NCBI RefSeq assembly: GCF_000758685.1
Contig: NZ_CP009286.1
Coordinates: 340,501-404,500, forward strand
DNA from: Paenibacillus stellifer
GTDB lineage: Bacteria > Bacillota > Bacilli > Paenibacillales > Paenibacillaceae
DNA length: 64,000 nt
Direction: 5' to 3'
The notes under the pieces are model-generated. The model worked only from the letters and a program-made list of their open reading frames with translations, was not told the origin of the DNA and searched no databases. Position 1 is the stretch's first letter. The number at the start of each line of letters is the position of its first letter. A program made the position numbers and the translations under genes. Shown piece after piece: positions 45,237-53,040 of the stretch.

Positions 45237-46625
45237 ATGCAGGTGGTGCTTCTGTCCGGGGGATCGGGCAAAAGGCTGTGGCCGCTGTCGAATGAAGTCC
45301 GGTCCAAGGCGTTCCTGCGTCTTCTTCCGGCGGCATCCGGCGGTCTGGAATCCATGATCGAACGGGTATGCGGCGGGCTGGAGGCGGCCGGTCTTCTCGG
45401 CTCCTGCTGCATCGTGACCCACCGTACCCAGGTGGAGATTACGCGCAAGTCTATCGGAGAGAGCATTCCCGTGCTGGCGGAGCCGCATAAAAAGGGGACG
45501 TTCACGGCTATTTCACTGGCAGCCGCCTACCTAAGGGAGACGCGCGGCAGCGATCCGGAGGAAGTCGTAACGATCATTCCGGTCGATTCCTTTGTGGAAC
45601 CGTCTTTCTTCAGCCTGATCGCGCGCTTCCCGCAGGTGTTGGCCGAGTCCGGGGCGGATGTCGCGCTGATCGGAGCGGAGCCGAAGTCTCCGTCCACGCA
45701 GTTCGGCTATATTGTGCCCCGTATGCTGCCGGAAGGCAGTACTGGAACGGGAGCGGAGAAGACGGAGAGGTATTTCGAGGTAGCCCGCTTTGCGGAGAAG
45801 CCCGACGAGGCAGGGGCGAAGACGTTCATCGGCGAAGGTGCGCTGTGGAATTGCGGCGTGTTCTCCTGCAAGCTCGGCTTTCTGCTGTCGCGCGCGCAGG
45901 CCGGAGGGCTTCACACAGAATACCGGAAGCTGCTGGACAGCTACGGACAGCTGACCGAGCGAAGCTTCGACGTCGAGGTGATCGAGCGGACGCAGCGGGC
46001 TGTTGTTGTTCCGTACGAGGGAATCTGGGAGGATATCGGAAGCTGGGATGCGCTGACTCCCCAACTGGGTAAACGGGTAACGGGAGTCGGCACGCTCTCC
46101 CCCGATTCGGAAGGCTCTTTTCTGATCAATGAGCTGTCCTGCCCGATTCATGTGATTGGCGTCAGGGATACGGTCGTGGCTGCCGGACCGGACGGTATTC
46201 TCGTTGCGGGCAAAGACCGGGCCAAAGAGATCAAGAATGCCCTGACAGGCGAGCCGAAGAAGCCGATGGTCGAGGAGCGGCGATGGGGCATTTCGCGGGT
46301 GCTCGACTGGACCCGGCCTGGTGAGAAGGGCGAGACGATTGTCTCCAAGGTCACGCTGCTGCCGGGCGGACATACGAGCTACCATCTTCACCGGCATACC
46401 CGGGAGATGTGGACGGTACTGTCCGGAGCGGGAGAATACCGGCTGGAGAGCGAGTCCCGGCCTATCCGCGCCGGCGATGTGATCGCAGTGCCTTCTGGAG
46501 CCAGACATGCGCTGAAGGCCGGAGCGGAGGCTCTGGAGCTCATTGTTACGGAGATCCGGGAGCCCGGCGCCCCCGAAGAGGATATTGAGCGGATCACCTA
46601 CGACTGGAAATCTCCTGCCGATTAG
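45237..46625 (+). CDS. manC: Mannose-1-phosphate guanylyltransferase with C-terminal cupin
   Basis: A 462-residue enzyme that makes GDP-mannose from mannose-1-phosphate and GTP. The N-terminal nucleotidyltransferase domain has the signature LSGGSGKRLWPLS and the catalytic-core phrases VTIIPVDSFVE and GYIVPR. The C-terminal cupin (about 360-460; GGHTSYHLHRHTREMWTVLSG in part) resembles type II phosphomannose isomerase and has the expected His pair. The usual FVEKP motif is FAEKP here. ATG 45237 fits AAGGAG by spacing. It feeds the glycosyltransferases of this region. Confidence 0.9.
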   Translation: MQVVLLSGGSGKRLWPLSNEVRSKAFLRLLPAASGGLESMIERVCGGLEAAGLLGSCCIVTHRTQVEITRKSIGESIPVLAEPHKKGTFTAISLAAAYLRETRGSDPEEVVTIIPVDSFVEPSFFSLIARFPQVLAESGADVALIGAEPKSPSTQFGYIVPRMLPEGSTGTGAEKTERYFEVARFAEKPDEAGAKTFIGEGALWNCGVFSCKLGFLLSRAQAGGLHTEYRKLLDSYGQLTERSFDVEVIERTQRAVVVPYEGIWEDIGSWDALTPQLGKRVTGVGTLSPDSEGSFLINELSCPIHVIGVRDTVVAAGPDGILVAGKDRAKEIKNALTGEPKKPMVEERRWGISRVLDWTRPGEKGETIVSKVTLLPGGHTSYHLHRHTREMWTVLSGAGEYRLESESRPIRAGDVIAVPSGARHALKAGAEALELIVTEIREPGAPEEDIERITYDWKSPAD

Positions 46626-46684
46626 ACAAAGCGCTGCGATGCGCTTTATAGTAGGGATACAATCGGACAGAGGAGTAGAATACC

Positions 46685-47692
46685 GTGGGGAAAGCGACAA
46701 TCGGGGATGTGGCGGCGCGCGCGGGCGTGTCCAAAAGCACCGTATCCCAATTTCTGAACAAAAGATACCAGCATATGGGCCAGGAGACGCGGGTCAAGAT
46801 CGAAGAAGCGATCGAGGCCCTCGACTACCGGCCCAACGTGCTTGCCCGGGGGCTGAAGCAGAAGCGGACCGGGGCGATCGGCGTCATCGTGGCGAACATT
46901 ATGCACCGGCTGTCCACGGAAATATGCCGGGGTATCGAGGACTATTGCCAGGAGCAGGACATCAGCGTCATTCTGTGCAACAGCGACGAGGATGGGGAGA
47001 AGGAGAAGAAATATGCCGAAATGCTGCAGGCCAAGCAGGTTGACGGCATCATTCTCCTGCCTACGGGCAAGAACGGACCGTTATATAAAAACCTCGCCAA
47101 GCAGGAATACCCGATCCTGTTCATGGACCGCCGGGTTGAAGGCGTCAAGGCAGATACGATTGTGGTCAACAACCGGGAGGCGGTTACCCGGGCGGTGGAG
47201 CATCTGGCTTCGCTGGGACACCGGAGCATCGCATTGGCTACGGGACCGCTGACGATCAGCACGCGCACCGAGCGGACGGAGGGTTTCCGGGCGGCTATGA
47301 GCGGGCTCGGTCTGGAATGCGAGAGCCGCAACATCATCAATGCGGAGATTTCCTCGCTGAAGGAACGCTTCCGCAAGGTCTTCGAGGAGCCGGAGCCGCC
47401 GACGGCGCTTATTGCAGGGAACGACCTGGTGCTGCTTGAGGCGCTTGCTTTTGTCAAGGAACAGGGGCTCCGGGTTCCGGAGGATTTGGCGCTGGTCGCG
47501 TTCGACAACATACCGTTTGCCCACCTGCTCACACCGATGTTGACGACCATCAACCAGCCTTCGCTGGAGATGGGCAGAAAGGCAGCCGAGCGCATGATCG
47601 CCCGCATCCGGGCGGAGGAAGCGCCGGAGGCGGCCGAGTTCGTCTTTGAATGCGAGCTTGCCGTGCGGGAATCGTCCGGCCGTTCACGTTGA
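46685..47692 (+). CDS. LacI/GalR-family transcriptional regulator
   Basis: A 335-residue repressor. The N-terminal helix-turn-helix (1-25) reads TIGDVAARAGVSKSTVSQFL, the hinge helix is RPNVLARGLK, and the periplasmic-binding-type effector domain follows with VDGIILLPTG and the C-terminal ALVAFDNIPFA block. GTG 46685 follows GAGGAG. It ends in its own terminator and probably represses the sugar operon starting at 48182, whose promoter has two palindromic LacI-type sites. Confidence 0.92.
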   Translation: MGKATIGDVAARAGVSKSTVSQFLNKRYQHMGQETRVKIEEAIEALDYRPNVLARGLKQKRTGAIGVIVANIMHRLSTEICRGIEDYCQEQDISVILCNSDEDGEKEKKYAEMLQAKQVDGIILLPTGKNGPLYKNLAKQEYPILFMDRRVEGVKADTIVVNNREAVTRAVEHLASLGHRSIALATGPLTISTRTERTEGFRAAMSGLGLECESRNIINAEISSLKERFRKVFEEPEPPTALIAGNDLVLLEALAFVKEQGLRVPEDLALVAFDNIPFAHLLTPMLTTINQPSLEMGRKAAERMIARIRAEEAPEAAEFVFECELAVRESSGRSR

Positions 47693-47725
47693 AGATGATG
47701 CGGGTGGTGTCATTCTTATTTGGAT

Positions 47726-47764
47726 AAAAACAGCTTCAGGTCCTGGACCGGGAGCTGTTTTTTT
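47726..47764 (+). terminator. Terminator of the LacI gene
   Basis: AAAAACAGCT (47726-47735) pairs with AGCTGTTTTT (47753-47762) around an inner GGTCC/GGACC stem, with a seven-T tract. Confidence 0.85.
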
Positions 47765-47991
47765 GTCGGCTGGCCTCAACCGTACCCCCGACATCTGCGG
47801 ACTCCAGAGCCCTTATTTCGGAAAAAACAGCCCTTTTTCGAAGCTTATGGACCTGGGAGCCGTTATATGTGGATTGGCCGGCATTTGTGGAGGCCCCTGG
47901 ACTGGATAAGTTTCCGCTCGGTCCGTAAGCACTGGGAAATAGGCTGATTTCACCCAAACAGCGCATTCTGACAGCGCTTTAAAGAAAGGGC
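47765..47991. other. Gene-free stretch with degenerate repeats
   Basis: No gene is visible. Two related segments, CTCCAGAGCCCTTATTTCGG (near 47801) and CTGGGAGCCGTTATATGTGG (near 47852), share GAGCC-TTAT and could be decayed copies of an intergenic repeat. CAGCGCTTTAAAG near 47972 is cre-like but misses a required base. Confidence 0.35.
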
Positions 47992-48020
47992 TTGCAAAAA
48001 GAAAAGGGCGGGATTATAAT
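47992..48020 (+). promoter_or_regulatory. Sigma-A promoter of the sugar operon
   Basis: TTGCAA (47992-47997), a 17-base spacer and a perfect TATAAT (48015-48020). The start of transcription would be near 48027. Confidence 0.85.
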
Positions 48021-48035
48021 GAGCGCATACCCTTT

Positions 48036-48061
48036 GTAAATCGGTTTACTAAATCGATTTA
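48036..48061. promoter_or_regulatory. Two adjacent LacI-type operators
   Basis: GTAAATCGGTTTAC (48036-48049) and TAAATCGATTTA (48050-48061) are palindromes with the central CG step typical of LacI-family operators; the second is perfect. They sit about 10-35 bases downstream of the predicted transcription start, a position that blocks initiation or elongation. The upstream LacI gene is the obvious candidate regulator. Confidence 0.75.
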
Positions 48062-48181
48062 CAGAAAGATCGGCATTACTGGCATTACAAGCCGATCAAG
48101 CCATAAACAATTAATCTCACTTTATTGGCCGCAGTGGACGGTATAGATCATCGCTCATCGAGCATGAAGGAGGATGGTAGG

Positions 48182-49084
48182 ATGAAGGCGGTCTTTGTTC
48201 CAACCTCGGTTTTTGGCAATACTCCAGGGCCGCAGCATGAATGGACGCAGACGATTCGCGCTGCGGGCGCCGATGGCATCGAAATCAGGCGGGAATTGTT
48301 CCCGCCGGGGGAGCTGCCGCTTGTGGAGTGCCGCGAAGCGAACCGCAGCAGCGGCCTGCGCTGCGTATACTCGGTCCCGATGGAGCTGTGGGACGAAGCC
48401 GGAAGGCTGAATGAAACGCAGCTGTCGGCGGTTCTTGAGGAAGCGGGCATTCTGAGGCCGGATATGCTGAAGGTGTCGCTGGGGCATTTCAGGGCAGCGG
48501 CCGGGAGCGATGCAGAGGCAAGCGTGACGGATGCGCCGGAAGCCTGCAAGGCTGGGGCAGCAGAAGGCCAGGAGAGCCGGAACAGCCATGAGCGGTTGAC
48601 CCGTCTGAGCAGGCTGCTGCAGCAGTACCGGACCTTGCATGGGCCGCTGATCCTGCTGGTAGAGAATGACCAGACGCCGCATGGAGGCGACGCCGGAAAC
48701 TTGAGAGCATTCTTCCAGGCGGTGGGGCGCTCCGGACTCGGCGGAGTTCACATGACGTTCGATACCGGCAACTGGATGTATGCCGGAGAGGAGCCCGTCC
48801 GGGCGGCGCTGGATTTGGCGCCTTACACCGCCTACATTCACTGCAAGCATGTCGTATATTCGGAGGACGATGTTCTGCAGACGGTTCCCATTCCCGTGGA
48901 GGAGGATGCGTTCTGGCGAGAGCTGCTGGCTCTGCTGCCGGACCGCGCATCACGGGCGATTGAATTTGCGATTCCCGGACCGGAGAGTCTTCCCGGTTAT
49001 CTGAACATGCTGCGGCAAGCCCGTGGGCATGCCGGGAAAGGGACGGAAGCGGAGAGACTGAAGGAGGGATGGCAGCCATGCTGA
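48182..49084 (+). CDS. TIM-barrel sugar phosphate isomerase/epimerase
   Basis: A 300-residue xylose-isomerase-like barrel protein. The four metal ligands can be placed: Glu in LLVENDQT, Asp in MTFDTGNW, His in YIHCKH and Glu in AIEFAIP. A Glu/Ala-rich insert of about 35 residues (about 105-140) interrupts the fold before the ERLTRLSRLL helix. ATG 48182 follows GGAGG. The stop overlaps the start of the kinase gene. It probably isomerises or epimerises the imported sugar or sugar acid before phosphorylation. Confidence 0.8.
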   Translation: MKAVFVPTSVFGNTPGPQHEWTQTIRAAGADGIEIRRELFPPGELPLVECREANRSSGLRCVYSVPMELWDEAGRLNETQLSAVLEEAGILRPDMLKVSLGHFRAAAGSDAEASVTDAPEACKAGAAEGQESRNSHERLTRLSRLLQQYRTLHGPLILLVENDQTPHGGDAGNLRAFFQAVGRSGLGGVHMTFDTGNWMYAGEEPVRAALDLAPYTAYIHCKHVVYSEDDVLQTVPIPVEEDAFWRELLALLPDRASRAIEFAIPGPESLPGYLNMLRQARGHAGKGTEAERLKEGWQPC

Positions 49085-50040
49085 AAGATTCGGTAACTTT
49101 TGGAGAGGCTATGGTTATGTTCGTCGCGGGCAGGCCCGGCGCCCTGAAGGACATCGACACCTTCAGCCGCCGACTCGCCGGGGCGGAGGTCAATGTCGCC
49201 GTCGGCCTGTCGAGGCTGGGGCTGTCTTCCGGGTGGATCAGCCGGCTGGGCGAGGATGCCTTCGGCGAGTACATCGCGGAGTATCTCGCCCGGGAGCAGG
49301 TTGATATCTCCGGGATTACCCGCGATTCCCGCTACCCGACCGGGTTCCAGCTGAAGTCGAAGGTGCTGGAGGGCGATCCGCAGGTGCAGTATTTCCGCAA
49401 AGGTTCGGCCGCAAGTACGCTCGGCGAGGCCGACGTGGACTCTGGCTATCTGACCGGCTTCCGGCATCTGCACATGACCGGCATTCCGCCAGCGCTGACG
49501 AAGAGCACCCGCGCTTTCGCCTATGCGGCACTGGAGACTATGAAAGGCGCGGGCAGGACCGTCTCCTTTGATCCCAATCTGCGTCCTTCGCTCTGGTCTT
49601 CAAAAGAAGAGATGAAGGAGGTCATCAATGACCTGGCCTGCCGGGCGGACTGGGTGCTGCCGGGGATCGAAGAAGGGGAATTTCTGACCGGCTCAAGGGA
49701 CCCGAAGGAAATCGCCGGATTTTATCTGAACAGGGGCGTTACAATTGTTGCCGTCAAGCTGGGTCCGGAAGGCGCGTATTTCCGCACCCCGAGTGAAGAG
49801 GGAACGGTTCAGGGATTCAAGGCGGAGAAGGTTGTGGACACGGTCGGGGCCGGAGACGGCTTTGCCGCAGGTCTGATCGGAGGACTTCTGGACGGTTTAA
49901 GCGCCGCGGAGGCGGTGCGGCAGGGTAACGCGATCGGCTCGCTCGCAGTGCAGTCCGCAGGCGATCACGACGGATATCCGACGAAGGAAGAACTTAAGAC
50001 GTATCTTCATTATCATCTGACAGGAGTGAGAACGAGATGA
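49078..50040 (+). CDS. PfkB-family sugar kinase (KdgK-like)
   Basis: A 320-residue ribokinase-fold enzyme. The signature 1 region is GAEVNVAVGLSRLG, and the catalytic motif is VVDTVGAGDGFAAGLIGG with the general-base Asp. Substrate-side residues resemble 2-keto-3-deoxygluconate kinase, but ribokinase-type specificities cannot be excluded. ATG 49078 overlaps the upstream stop (ATGCTGA) and lies nine bases after AAGGAGGG; ATG 49069 directly abuts that site. No KDPG aldolase accompanies it, which is unusual for a KdgK. Confidence 0.87.
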   Translation: MLKDSVTFGEAMVMFVAGRPGALKDIDTFSRRLAGAEVNVAVGLSRLGLSSGWISRLGEDAFGEYIAEYLAREQVDISGITRDSRYPTGFQLKSKVLEGDPQVQYFRKGSAASTLGEADVDSGYLTGFRHLHMTGIPPALTKSTRAFAYAALETMKGAGRTVSFDPNLRPSLWSSKEEMKEVINDLACRADWVLPGIEEGEFLTGSRDPKEIAGFYLNRGVTIVAVKLGPEGAYFRTPSEEGTVQGFKAEKVVDTVGAGDGFAAGLIGGLLDGLSAAEAVRQGNAIGSLAVQSAGDHDGYPTKEELKTYLHYHLTGVRTR

Positions 50041-51338
50041 ACAACTCGAACAAAGGCGGCTTCGTCGCCTCGCGCTGGCTGCGTCTGATGCCGATTGTCT
50101 TCGTTACGTACAGCCTGGCCTACCTCGACCGGGCGAACTACAGCTTCGGCGCGGCCGCCGGCATGGCCAAGGATTTGCAGATTACGTCTTCGATGTCTTC
50201 GCTGCTTGGCGCGCTCTTCTTCCTCGGGTACTTCTTCTTCCAGGTGCCGGGCGCCCATTACGCCGAGAACAAGAGTGCCAAGAAGCTCGTTTTCGGGTCG
50301 CTGATTTTGTGGGGGCTGCTGGCGGCGGCTACCGGCATTGTCCATAACGTTCATTTTCTCATCGTCATCCGGTTCTGTCTCGGCGTTGTTGAAAGCGCAG
50401 TCATGCCTGCGATGCTGGTCTTTCTGAGCCACTGGTTTACGAAAAAAGAGCGCTCCCGCGCCAACACGTTCCTCATCCTTGGCAATCCCGTAACTGTACT
50501 GTGGATGTCGATCGTCTCCGGGTATCTCGTATCTTCGGTCGGCTGGAGATGGATGTTCATCATTGAAGGTCTGCCTCCGATTATTTGGGCGTTCTTCTGG
50601 TGGAAGCTGGTCAACGACAAGCCTTCGGAAGCGAACTGGCTGACCTCTCAGGAGAAAAAGGAGCTTGAGAGCGCCCTGCATGAAGAGCAGAAGGGGCTGA
50701 AGCCCGTCAAGAACTACGGCGAAGCGTTCAGATCGCCGCTTGTTATCCGGCTGTGCCTGCAGTATTTCTTCTGGAGCATCGGTGTGTACGGCTTCGTGAT
50801 GTGGCTGCCTTCCATTATCAAAGCGGCTCCGGACATGAGCATGGTTGCTACCGGCTGGCTGTCCTCCGTTCCTTATGTGCTCGCGGTTATCGGCATGCTG
50901 ACGGCTTCATACTTCTCGGATAAAACACAGAACCGGAAAGCCTTTGTCTGGCCGTTCCTGCTGGTCGGCGCCGTCGCTTTCTACGCTTCCTATCTGCTTG
51001 GCGCGGATCATTTCTGGATTTCCTTCATTCTGCTGGTCATCGCCGGCGGCGCCATGTACGCGCCTTATGGACCGTTCTTCGCCATCATGCCGGAAATTCT
51101 GCCCCGGAATGTCTCGGGCGGCGCCATGGCGCTGATCAACAGTATGGGTGCGCTCGGCTCTTTTGCCGGATCGTATCTCGTAGGCTATTTGAACAACACG
51201 ACCGGCGGCTTCGGCGCCTCTTACATCTTCATGGCCGGTTCGCTGCTGCTGTCCGCCATTTTGACCATGACTGTGGGTAAATCCCGGAAGTCGGCCGAAT
51301 CGTCTCCGGAGGGAAAGCTTGAGGTGTCAACGAGATGA
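50037..51338 (+). CDS. MFS transporter of the anion:cation symporter (ExuT/GudP) type
   Basis: A 433-residue transporter with twelve predicted helices. The N-terminal YLDRANYSFGAAAGMAKDL and the LGALFFLGYFFFQVPGA segment match hexuronate, glucarate and related organic-anion:proton symporters. GGAGTGAG precedes an ATG that overlaps the kinase stop (ATGA). Import of a sugar acid fits the kinase and isomerase in this operon. Confidence 0.9.
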   Translation: MNNSNKGGFVASRWLRLMPIVFVTYSLAYLDRANYSFGAAAGMAKDLQITSSMSSLLGALFFLGYFFFQVPGAHYAENKSAKKLVFGSLILWGLLAAATGIVHNVHFLIVIRFCLGVVESAVMPAMLVFLSHWFTKKERSRANTFLILGNPVTVLWMSIVSGYLVSSVGWRWMFIIEGLPPIIWAFFWWKLVNDKPSEANWLTSQEKKELESALHEEQKGLKPVKNYGEAFRSPLVIRLCLQYFFWSIGVYGFVMWLPSIIKAAPDMSMVATGWLSSVPYVLAVIGMLTASYFSDKTQNRKAFVWPFLLVGAVAFYASYLLGADHFWISFILLVIAGGAMYAPYGPFFAIMPEILPRNVSGGAMALINSMGALGSFAGSYLVGYLNNTTGGFGASYIFMAGSLLLSAILTMTVGKSRKSAESSPEGKLEVSTR

Positions 51339-52096
51339 ACATTCAACTGGCGCTGGACCGGATGAGCATACAGGAAGCCATCGATATGGCGAGGCTGACG
51401 GAGCCTTATATCGACTGGATCGAAGTCGGGACCTCGCTGATCAAAGAGTTCGGCATGGCGTCCGTGGAGGCGATGAAGCGCGAGTTCCCGCACAAAGTAA
51501 TCGTAGCGGATGTCAAAACCTTCGATAACGCCAAATACGAGTTCGAGCTATGCTATAAGGCGGGGGCTGATGTGGCGACCGTCATGGGCGCCGCCCCGCC
51601 GGTCACGGTCAGCCTCTGCCTGGAGACGGCGCGGACATGGGGCAGGCAGGTCATGATCGACCTGCTCCATACGACGCCCGAGGAACAGGCGGCGCTCTCC
51701 CGCTACAGGGAGGCGGTCCACTGCCTGCATGTCAGCAAGGACCAGCAGGAGGGCGGCGGCTCCCGGCTGACCGGGCCGGGCGCATATGGGGCCGCCCGGG
51801 GCGCCAGGGGATCAGTCGCCGCAGGCGGGCTGCTGACGGACGCTCCTGCACCGGGCGGCGGCTGCGCATCTGCGCAGGCTGATGCCGCCGCATCCGGCGC
51901 TCCTGGTGCCGCAAGCGGCGGCCCGGCGGAACTACGGATCGCCGCCGCGGGCGGGATCACGCTGGAGTCGCTGCCGGGGCTGCTGGCGCTGGAGCCGGAG
52001 GTTCTGATCGTCGGCTCCGCCATTACGAAGGCCCCGGACCCCGCTGCCGCAGCCCGCGCGTTTCGGGAAGCGATCGATGAGTTAAGGAGAAGGTAG
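51335..52096 (+). CDS. HPS/KGPDC-type enzyme (OMP decarboxylase suprafamily) with internal Gly/Ala-rich insert
   Basis: A 253-residue barrel enzyme of the 3-hexulose-6-phosphate synthase / 3-keto-gulonate-6-phosphate decarboxylase group. The D-x-K-x-x-D motif is Asp59-Val-Lys61-Thr-Phe-Asp64. The C-terminal phosphate-binding part is IAAAGGIT and LIVGSAIT. Residues 139-198 form a Gly/Ala/Ser-rich insert absent from family members of usual length (about 210). The frame is intact. ATG overlaps the permease stop. The neighbouring hexuloisomerase suggests hexulose-6-phosphate chemistry. Confidence 0.82.
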   Translation: MNIQLALDRMSIQEAIDMARLTEPYIDWIEVGTSLIKEFGMASVEAMKREFPHKVIVADVKTFDNAKYEFELCYKAGADVATVMGAAPPVTVSLCLETARTWGRQVMIDLLHTTPEEQAALSRYREAVHCLHVSKDQQEGGGSRLTGPGAYGAARGARGSVAAGGLLTDAPAPGGGCASAQADAAASGAPGAASGGPAELRIAAAGGITLESLPGLLALEPEVLIVGSAITKAPDPAAAARAFREAIDELRRR

Positions 52097-52247
52097 CGGG
52101 TGCTGCCCCGGCTCATCCAGGGGAGAGCATATGTATAGACAGACTGGCGAAATGCCGTCCGGACTACGGCCTTGGGTTCAGCCGAATGCTTCCGGAGGCA
52201 GATGGGTTCAATTTAATTCCGAACAGAGAAGGAGAGACTGAACGAAT

Positions 52248-52796
52248 ATGAACAAGCTGATGACCATACTCTCGGAAGCCGGTGATGTGCTGGCGCGGGT
52301 AGACGAGAGCGCCATTAATGATACGGCCGCCCTTCTGGCGGGCGCGCCCCGGATCTTTGTTGCCGGCGAAGGCCGCTCGGGCCTGATGGCCAAATCCTTC
52401 GCCATGAGGCTGATGCACCTCGGCGCGACCTCGTACGTGATCGGAGAGACGATCACACCCTCGATCGCCGCGGGCGATTATCTGGTCGCCGTCTCCGGCT
52501 CCGGAACGACGCATAGCGTCGTCTGGACCGCAGAGAAGGCGCGGGAGCTTGGCGTGTCGGTCATCGCCCTGACGACCGACACTGAATCCCCGCTCGCCCG
52601 GTCGGCCGCGCGGGTGCTTGCTATTCCGGCGGCGACGAAGCACCGCCGGGAAGGCGAGAGCGCGAGCGTGCAGCCGCTCGGCTCGCTGTTTGACCAATGC
52701 GTCCACCTCGTGCTGGACGCGGTCTGCCTGTGCTACGCGGAGTCACGCGGCGTCGATAACGCCGCGGCGTTCAAGCAGCACAGCAACGTGGAATAG
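52248..52796 (+). CDS. hxlB: 6-phospho-3-hexuloisomerase
   Basis: A 182-residue SIS-domain isomerase that interconverts 3-hexulose-6-phosphate and fructose-6-phosphate. Phosphate-binding motifs are GEGRSGLMAKSFAMRLMHLG and SGSGTTHSV, and the C-terminal QPLGSLFDQCVHLVLD is diagnostic of the PHI family (usually PLGTLFE). Length is normal. AGAAGGAGAG precedes the ATG. It lies 151 bases after the HPS-type gene, a pairing known from the ribulose monophosphate pathway for formaldehyde fixation; here it is embedded in a sugar-acid operon. Confidence 0.92.
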   Translation: MNKLMTILSEAGDVLARVDESAINDTAALLAGAPRIFVAGEGRSGLMAKSFAMRLMHLGATSYVIGETITPSIAAGDYLVAVSGSGTTHSVVWTAEKARELGVSVIALTTDTESPLARSAARVLAIPAATKHRREGESASVQPLGSLFDQCVHLVLDAVCLCYAESRGVDNAAAFKQHSNVE

Positions 52797-52828
52797 CGGC
52801 GGCCGTACCTTCGCCGCTGCTTCCCCAA

Positions 52829-52868
52829 AACAAGCCACCCTGGCGCTAGTCAGCCTGGGCGGCTTGTT
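52829..52868 (+). terminator. Hairpin after hxlB
   Basis: AACAAGCCACCC (52829-52840) pairs with GGGCGGCTTGTT (52857-52868), with one mismatch. No T tract follows. Confidence 0.5.
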
Positions 52869-52936
52869 GGCGTGCCCGCCTTTTACATGCATAATCCCCG
52901 TCTCAGGTCTGTTTCGAAAACAGGTAGGGTTCGTGG

Positions 52937-52992
52937 TACAATGTGTGTTACGTAAGACCGCCGGGCTATCTTCCCGGCCGATTTCGGTCTTA
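52937..52992 (+). promoter_or_regulatory. Promoter -10 and structured leader of the DUF445 gene
   Basis: TACAAT (52937-52942) with only a weak -35 (TTCGAA near 52913). Directly after the expected start, TAAGACCG (52953-52960) pairs with CGGTCTTA (52985-52992) and encloses GCCGGG/CCCGGC. The leader hairpin lies 48 bases before the start codon. Confidence 0.45.
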
Positions 52993-53040
52993 TGTCCAGC
53001 TTAATCATTCGGAAAAGGTACTGAAGGCAGGGGGCAATCA

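Noticed and set aside
47960..47990. cre site before the sugar operon
   Set aside because: TGACAGCGCTTTAA lacks the A required at position 4 of the consensus, so I do not claim it.
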